From: Prochilodus magdalenae
Taxonomy: Eukaryota; Chordata; Actinopteri; Characiformes; Prochilodontidae
Assembly (NCBI GenBank): GCA_024036415.1
Contig: JAMWET010000939.1
Coordinates: 47,501 to 111,500, forward strand
Length of the DNA: 64,000 nt
Reading direction: 5' to 3'
The translations under genes and the position numbers were made by a program. Positions 57,780-64,000 of the stretch are shown one piece after another. Position 1 is the first letter of the stretch; each line of letters starts with the position of its first letter. The notes beneath the pieces were generated by a model. That model had not been told where the DNA came from. It was given only the letters and a program-made list of their open reading frames with translations, and did no database searches.

Positions 57780-58467
57780 AATACTCTCTCCTCACATTCT
57801 TTCTCCTTTGTTGTCTTTCTGTCTCTCCTTCACTCTCTATTTCTCTCTCTCCCTTTATCTTCCTCCTCTCTTACCCTCCCTCCCTCTCCCTACCTCTCTC
57901 TTCCTCTTTTCTCACCCTCCCTCACTCTCCCTCCCTCTCTCCTCCCTCCCTCTATCCCCCCTCTCTATCCCCCTGTCTCCTCCCTCTCCTCTCTATCCCT
58001 CTATCCCTCCCTTCCTCTCTCCCTCTCCCTATTCCCCATCTCTTCACTCCCTCTCTCCTCCTTCTCTCTCTCCTCCCTCTCCTCTCTATCCCTCTTTCCC
58101 TTCCATTCCTCTCTCCCTCCCTCCCTCTCCCTATCCCCCTCTCCTCCCTCCCTCTTTCTCCCCCTCTCTATCTCTATCTCTCCCTCCCTCTCTCCTCCCT
58201 CCCTTTCTCTCTCTCTCCCCCTCTCTCTCTATATATATCCCCCTCTCTCCGCCCTATCTCGCTCCCTCCCTCTATCCCCCTGTCTCCTCCCTGTCCTCTC
58301 TATCCCTCTATCCCTCCCTTCCTCTCTCCCTCCCTCCCATTCCCTATCCCCCTCTCCTCCCTCCCTCTCGCCTCCCTCCCTCCCTCTCTCCTCCCTCTCT
58401 CTCTCTCCTCCCTCTCTCTCTCTCCCCCTCTCTATTTATATCTCTCCCTCTCTCTCTCTCCCTCCCT

Positions 58468-58526
<59 letters not shown>

Positions 58527-58593
58527 TCTCTCCCCCTCTCTATCTATATCTCTCCCTCTCTCTCTCTCTCTTTCTCTCTCCCTCTCTCTCCCC

Positions 58594-58626
<33 letters not shown>

Positions 58627-58640
58627 CCTCTCTCTGAGTG
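57780..58640 (+). repeat. Pyrimidine (CT/CCT)n array
   Basis: Nearly pure C/T over 860 bp. The 301-codon Ser/Pro/Leu frame across it is a by-product. Confidence 0.97.
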
Positions 58641-59225
58641 TCTGAGTGTGTGTACTGTTGGAAGCCCTGAGCCTCTGCCCGTGTGCCGTGGCCGTGCTGG
58701 TGAACCCTCGTAGGCCCGAGCCCTGTTTGTGTGGGCAGCGAGTAATGCAGGTTGAGAGGCTCTCTTTGGCTCCACTTTTCTCCTCATCTAGAATTTCAGT
58801 CAGGTTTCTGCGCGACCCGTCCGTTTCAGTCAGGACCCCTCGCCGTAATCACAAACAGAGTCGCTGGCAGCAGCACCCGCATACTCGCTCTGCTTCCCTG
58901 TCAGACGTGATTAATGGCGCCCGGCCCCCGGCGCGCCTCGCCTTGCCAGCCCCAGAGATGTTCCCTTGATACTTAATGAACTCTGACAAACTTCTTTTCT
59001 CTCATTGTGTTCCGCCAAGTCTTCCCCGCTCCCTCCTCCCACGCTCCCTCCCTCCCTCGTTTAAAGATGCTCAACATAAATTTGCCACCGTGGCACCGAG
59101 AGCAGGTCACGCAGGGTTCTCATATTTCCCATGTAGTCAGGTCGAGGTGAGATGTAAGACGCACACGCACATCTCCTATAATCTCCATAGAAGGCCAATC
59201 ACCAGGCTGGGATACGAGGTCACCA
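58641..59225. promoter_or_regulatory. Candidate conserved non-coding element
   Basis: Non-repetitive. CTGTCAG (58898-58904) precedes TGATTAATG (58908-58916) by three bases. GATACTTAATGAACTCTGAC lies near 58968. The core is about 58790-59010. Confidence 0.45.
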
Positions 59226-59227
59226 TC

Positions 59228-59290
59228 TCCCGGGCCAAGAGTGGGCTAGAGGGGTATAAAGCCCCCCAGCACTGACTGTACAAAGATTTT
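59228..59290 (+). mobile_element. Short Tc1-like remnant
   Basis: GTGGGCTAGAGGGGTATAAA with CCCCCCAGCACTGAC matches the start of the relic at 47695. The rest is lost. Confidence 0.6.
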
Positions 59291-59299
59291 CATCATCAT

Positions 59300-60440
59300 A
59301 ATTACAGCAACTTCACACTTTACAACGGTATGGGGACATCACACCGCACAAACTGACACCATGGCACGACACATGATTTCATCTGTAGTTAAAATATCTT
59401 AGACGGTCACTTTTAAAATCACTTTTAGGCTATTTGAAGCTAATTCTAGCATTGTTTAAGATGCTTCCAGGTGTTTTAAACTTGTTTTAAGTCATTTTAG
59501 TGAGAATTTAGCAAAGATTTGAGTAAACTTATCTGCCAATATGATAAGAAAATTTAGCTAACTAAAATGACTTAAAATAAACCACCTTAAAATAAGTTAC
59601 ATACTCTTAAAATGAGCTTAAAACAATCTCAAAATAAGACATTTAAGACAGCCGGACTACATATAAGACTATTTTACATGCCACGTTAACATTTTTGCAG
59701 TGTGCATGTTAAAGCAGCATTAGGCAATAATTGGTCAAATAGTAAAATATTTTTATTTTAATTTTTTAAAATCTAATTTTAAAACTCACTTATTTCAAGG
59801 TGTATTTTTTATTGTTCTAAGTAATTATAGTAAGTCCAGTTTTCTTCAAGATTTCAAGATTATTTAACTCATTTCCATATGTTTGTTTGAAGTGTTTTTG
59901 GTAAGCCAATTTTTCTCACAATTTTGCTGGATAATTGATTTGTTTCGAGCTAATCTCTTAAAATAAGCAATTATATTATAAGTCATATCATAAATATTAT
60001 CATAAATATTATATGCCAATATAGTAAGAAACTAAAATCACTTAAAAATATAAAATAAGATAAAGAATCTTAAAATGAGCTCAAAACAATCTCAAAATAA
60101 GAAATCTAATATATTTGAACAACACATAAATACCATTTTACATGCCCAGATATCATTTTTGCGGTCAAAGCAAAATTTTGCAGGTTAAAGAAGCATTATG
60201 CAAGCCTTTTTAAATAGTTCAAATATTTTTCTTTAATTATTTTGAGATTGTTTTAAGCTAATTTCAGGATAATTTAACTTATTTAGTTAAATAATCTTAA
60301 AAATGAGCTTAAAACAATCTAAGACATTTGAGCAACACATAAACACCTTTTTGCCCAGATGGTCTTGAAATAGTTGTGAGCTAGTGAGCTAGTGAGCTAG
60401 TTTTCCTGATATAATTTGACTTGTTCTAAGTCACTTCAGT
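59300..60440. repeat. AT-rich dispersed repeat region
   Basis: TTGTTTTAAGTCATTTTAGT, AAAACAATCTCAAAATAAGA and CTGCCAATATAGTAAGAA words recur in both orientations. Related words occur at 12.0-12.5 and 61.5-61.75 kb. No coding capacity. Confidence 0.5.
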
Positions 60441-60459
60441 AAGCCACATGTTCTCACTA

Positions 60460-60651
60460 CACTGTAAAAAGTGTGATGTTGGTTCAACCTTAAAAATCAC
60501 TCTAATTTCTCACAAGCCTAAAACTGAATTAGGTTTATTTGCTCTAAAATAAGGACGCCGAATCAGTCAAACTAAAACTCTGAGCTCAGTAAAACTAATT
60601 CAGTTGCTGTGACACATTGAAGTAAATTATTGAGGTTGCCCTTTTACAGTG
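60460..60651. mobile_element. 192-bp MITE flanked by TA
   Basis: Perfect 10-bp inverted termini CACTGTAAAA (60460-60469) and TTTTACAGTG (60642-60651) with TA on each side (60458-60459 and 60652-60653). This fits a TA-inserting element such as Tc1/mariner. No ORF. Confidence 0.75.
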
Positions 60652-60729
60652 TATATTGGCAGATAATGTGATTTTTTAAGCACTTTGTTTTAAACTAAAC
60701 AAAATATTTAGCCAATATAGTGAATGTCA

Positions 60730-61110
60730 TATCTCCTGCTGCTGTTTCCCCTCCTTGCCCACAGAGGTCGCTCTCACCTGAATTCTAGCCCCCTTATTCG
60801 CCTTGTTTTGTATAGATAAGACTCCATGTTGATCAGTGTCTTGTGTGAAGTCTTGTTTAGACATGCTCTTCAGTTCTAAACGGGTCTGTTCATGGGTTTC
60901 TTCCCTGGTTATGATTCTTTGGTTTATTGTTTCTGAGTTTTGGATAGTTTTTAGGTAAGGTTCTTGTTGGGTTGTTGGATGGATTTTCCCGTATTGACCT
61001 CGCTTATTTTGACCTTGAGCTTGGCACAATAAATCTGCAATCGGCTCCTCACTCCTGTTGTGGATCGTTGGATGATACTGAGAAACTTTGGCCAACTAAA
61101 AGAACTAGGA
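60730..61110. other. Non-coding interval, possible retroelement remnant
   Basis: GCACAATAAATCTGCAATCG followed by GCTCCTCACTCCTG near 61022 recalls the polyadenylation region of fish retroelement terminal repeats. This is weak, and no coding domain is seen. Confidence 0.2.
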
Positions 61111-62535
61111 TAAAATAAATAATAAATATATAAATAAATATCATAACGAATCATCTTAAAATTAATTTTAGTATGAAGGAATTGGAGATGTTTGAGGAAT
61201 TGAAGATATTTGAGGTATTGAAGGTATTTTAACTACCTCAGATTTTTGACAAACTAAAATCCACTTCCCCTTCATGTGCATGCGCATCATACAGGCATAT
61301 GGACGGTCTGGATTACAATCAGGACTTCGGTTGTTTCTGTATATGTAAATAACGTAGTTTAATGTGTAGCATTCGTACACCTGCTAGACACACGTGCACG
61401 CAAAGGGGTGTAGGATCTTGCCAGGGTCCAGATTTTAGTATAACACCGGCAAACAAAAGATTGGAACTTGAAAATTAAGTAAAATAGTTTTATGTGCAGT
61501 TTAAGTGTCATATTTTGAGTGTTTTAAGCTCATTTTAAGATTATTTAAGGTATTTTAGTGTGTTTTTTTACTTGTTATAAGATGTTTAGGTTATTTTTAA
61601 AGCAAGCCAAATTATCTGACAATGAAGTGGGAAAATTTGTCTTACTAAAATTTTAATTTAAATTTGAAACAATCTGGAAATAAATTCAATAATCTTAAGT
61701 TTAGTTTAAATGAACCTCAGAATGAGACTTATAGATATACCCACCAGAAATAAGAGCATTTTAATTGCCAAGATATAGTTTTAGCAGTGTAGGCTAAACT
61801 TACAGGATCTCCTAAGGCTTAATTGGTGTGAGAAAAGTTAGACCAAATATTGACCGCCGTTTTTGGTGTAAGCTGACTCTATTTCTTTGCCTGCAGCCTG
61901 AAACGGGACTGAGGCGCTTTGGCATTTGGAACAGCTGTGAAATTTTGTGAGACAGGGACGAAAACAAAAGGTTAAAAGCATTTCTAATAGCATTAGCATG
62001 GATGCTAACACTTCGCAGTTGTTGTTTTCCTATTATCCGTGAGGCGGTCTCACATCCTGGTCAACAGGAAGGCCAGCCTGAAGCTCAAGCATTACGCAGT
62101 GTCCAGAAATTCGAGATTTGGTTTTCATGGTGGTACACCGGAGATCAGCGACTCTGAGTAGCATTCAGTTCCTCAGAGTGTCGCCGCACGACTGAAGCTG
62201 TATCTGGGGAATGAAAGACTCAGTAGAGTCCATGTGGTGGTCTGTCTTTTGGATACACAGACTAATGCTAACGGTCATTATTAGCATTACTAGCCGAGCT
62301 CTTTCAGCTCCTGTCTTTATGCTGGTGTCTGTAATGAGAGGCAGTAAACTGATACAAGGCTTCCTCAGAGATGCTGAACACTTTGCTCAGTTTATACGAC
62401 TACTCAGTTCATCAGCTCCCCCTGCTGCGCTGCTATGTGATGGTATATGAGGTCACGCATTCTGATACTACATGCCACCCAACGTGTCCAGTGTGCGGAG
62501 GCCTTAACTCTGGTCTGGTCTAGTTATTGTCTCCT
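61111..62535. other. Non-coding interval, AT-rich then unique
   Basis: AT-rich dispersed words at 61470-61760. The rest is unique. The open frame at 62211-62450 has no recognisable domain. Confidence 0.45.
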
Positions 62536-62540
62536 AGATC

Positions 62541-62879
62541 TTTTCCACCAACATGGTGCCAGGGCCAACCGTTCTGCACAGTTTGGCAAAACCTTAGCTG
62601 TTCCAGCTCCATGAACTCGCTGCTCCGGAACCATGGAATCCGTGACACAAGTGGCAACAGGGCATGATGGTGCGGTCATCAATTCCTTAAGTTGTTGATG
62701 CCGCCATTTCCCCAAATAAACAGTGGAAGCAGCAGCAAAATCATCCATCAGTGGTCTGCTGAAGAAAGAGCATGTTCCGCCATGTTGTTTCTTGGCATTG
62801 TAAACCCACATCTGCTCCCACACCAAGGACCGCCCACATTCAGATACGGAATCACTCCGCTCTCAAACCGGTGGAAAAG
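62541..62879. mobile_element. Non-autonomous element with TTTTCCACC termini
   Basis: Inverted ends TTTTCCACC (62541-62549) and GGTGGAAAA (62870-62878) are flanked by AGATC at 62536-62540 and 62880-62884, a possible target duplication. The left end resembles 21083. No transposase. Confidence 0.6.
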
Positions 62880-62884
62880 AGATC

Positions 62885-64000
62885 CCGTTCTTAACGGGTT
62901 TAATAGATCCTGGGAACCACCACCAGCTCTAGCATGAGCACCAATGGTGTCTTTTTATCTTCTTCACTTTCTCTGGCAGTGTCTTCTTCCCAGCCTCTGC
63001 CATGATGTCCATGCTGGGAATACAGAGCTAGCTTCTTCTTATAGCTAGCTGAAGACCCATAGCTATTAGGTGTGTGCCGTAAAGTGGACACTTTGCTCCT
63101 CCAAAGTTACGTATGAATGATTCTGAAACTGCTATTTTAAAGTTACGCAATGTACAACCATATATAACCATGCACCGTGTTGGGTAGTCATGGGCTGGAG
63201 GTTAGAACCATTATCTTTACTTTGGAGGACATTTTTATTTTAGTATTTTTTTTAGAGAATGTAACCATTAAATTAAGCCATAAAAATCAAAACTGGTTTA
63301 ACGGAAAAAGATCCAAGTCTACAATAATGCTAACTTTTGCTAGCATCCCTATGGGATTCTAGTAGTTTGTTAGCGCTGAGTTAATGATGCTTGGCATGGG
63401 CATATTTAAAAAAAAAAAGCTTGACAAACTGGTTCAGACTGGTTTTGTGGGCAGTGCTCTGTTGTAGTCTGATTTTTTTGTCATGGTGGTGGTTATGAAT
63501 TCTGTGCCTGATGTCAGAGACACTGCTTTATGATAGTTGTGTGATTCAGTTTTGGCCTAAAATGCATTTTATCTTTCAATCCGCACATGATGGAGAAATA
63601 TATCCAGGGCGTTGCGAAGTAAAACTTGACTATCATTACACATAGCCACACATGCTAGCAACACGTGTAGGTTGACTGGTGGTTTCTACAGTGAAATAAA
63701 AATGGCTATATGTGGTTTTTAGACATGGTGACTCCTGGTTCCCATCACCACCACTGTAAATAGGCAGGAGCCAGTGGGTTTCTCTGCAAATAACCCATTT
63801 CACCACCATGAAGGACTTTGTTTACATCTCAACCTGTCCAATTTAAAATGTCAGTGGAGTTGCCCTTTAGACACCAGCGAGGAAGAGCCCTGGTATAAAT
63901 AATAGCTTTGCCTTTGTCGCCCTCTGCCGGCCAAACACGCGAACAGCAGGCAAATGAATCCAGTGACGAAGCACGCATGAGCGCGTCATGATGCCACAGA
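62885..64000. other. Non-coding interval to the window end
   Basis: Mixed, partly AT-rich unique sequence. The last 130 bp are GC-balanced and non-repetitive. No gene or RNA is recognised. Confidence 0.45.

Noticed and set aside
57808..58713. 301-codon Ser/Pro/Leu-rich frame
   Set aside because: Pure CT low-complexity DNA. The Arg/Glu frames in GA tracts at 48-50 and 56-57 kb are rejected for the same reason.

Overview
This window is vertebrate nuclear DNA, most likely from a teleost fish. The evidence is one intron-split vertebrate zinc-finger gene, degraded Tc1/mariner elements of fish type, a tRNA-derived SINE with a fish-type tail, hAT-like MITEs and very heavy satellite content. The repeat style fits an otophysan fish such as a characin, but that narrower placement is a weak inference.

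Only one protein-coding gene can be supported: a znf703 (nlz1, NocA-like zinc finger) orthologue on the + strand. Exon 1 coding is 26374-26613, the intron is 26614-28690, and exon 2 coding is 28691-30205 (584 aa in total). A CpG-rich promoter and 5'UTR region (about 25870-26370) precedes it, and a 3'UTR with three AATAAA signals follows (30518, 30852, 31019). The protein carries every family hallmark: the Sp motif, the FKPY Groucho-binding motif, a buttonhead-like CRDPYC, a single C2H2 finger and the conserved C-terminal tail.

The other ~60 kb looks like a gene desert. By manual tally about 40-45% of it is tandem repeat, in arrays with units of 11, 24, 30, 31, 51, 56, 60, 62, 64/68, 67 and 75 bp, plus long GA or CT tracts and AT-rich arrays. 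Several arrays show higher-order structure. Three of them (7.96-10.08, 10.66-11.23 and 34.1-37.8 kb) derive from one ancestral sequence and lie in opposite orientations.

Between the arrays lie islands of non-repetitive sequence (about 1.8-2.3, 7.1-7.6, 10.1-10.4, 12.6-12.9, 14.7-15.0, 16.8-17.1, 20.8-21.0, 22.7-22.9, 27.5-27.8, 39.1-39.3, 44.8-45.1, 48.2-48.4, 50.1-50.5 and 58.8-59.0 kb). Their composition and homeodomain, MEIS, TCF and E-box-like words suggest conserved regulatory elements of znf703. Four downstream segments share TGATTAATG with a nearby CTGTC word, which could be a recurring PBX-HOX/MEIS-type module. Conservation was not tested.

Transposon content is old and non-autonomous: internally deleted Tc1-like relics (21.7, 37.8, 38.8, 39.8, 44.2, 47.7 and 59.2 kb), a SINE at 25.16 kb, and short inverted-terminus elements at 43.17, 60.46 and 62.54 kb. 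The stretch 32.5-33.4 kb looks like an interleaved copy of its neighbours and may be an assembly consensus error. No bacterial-type system, CRISPR array, rRNA or functional tRNA was seen.
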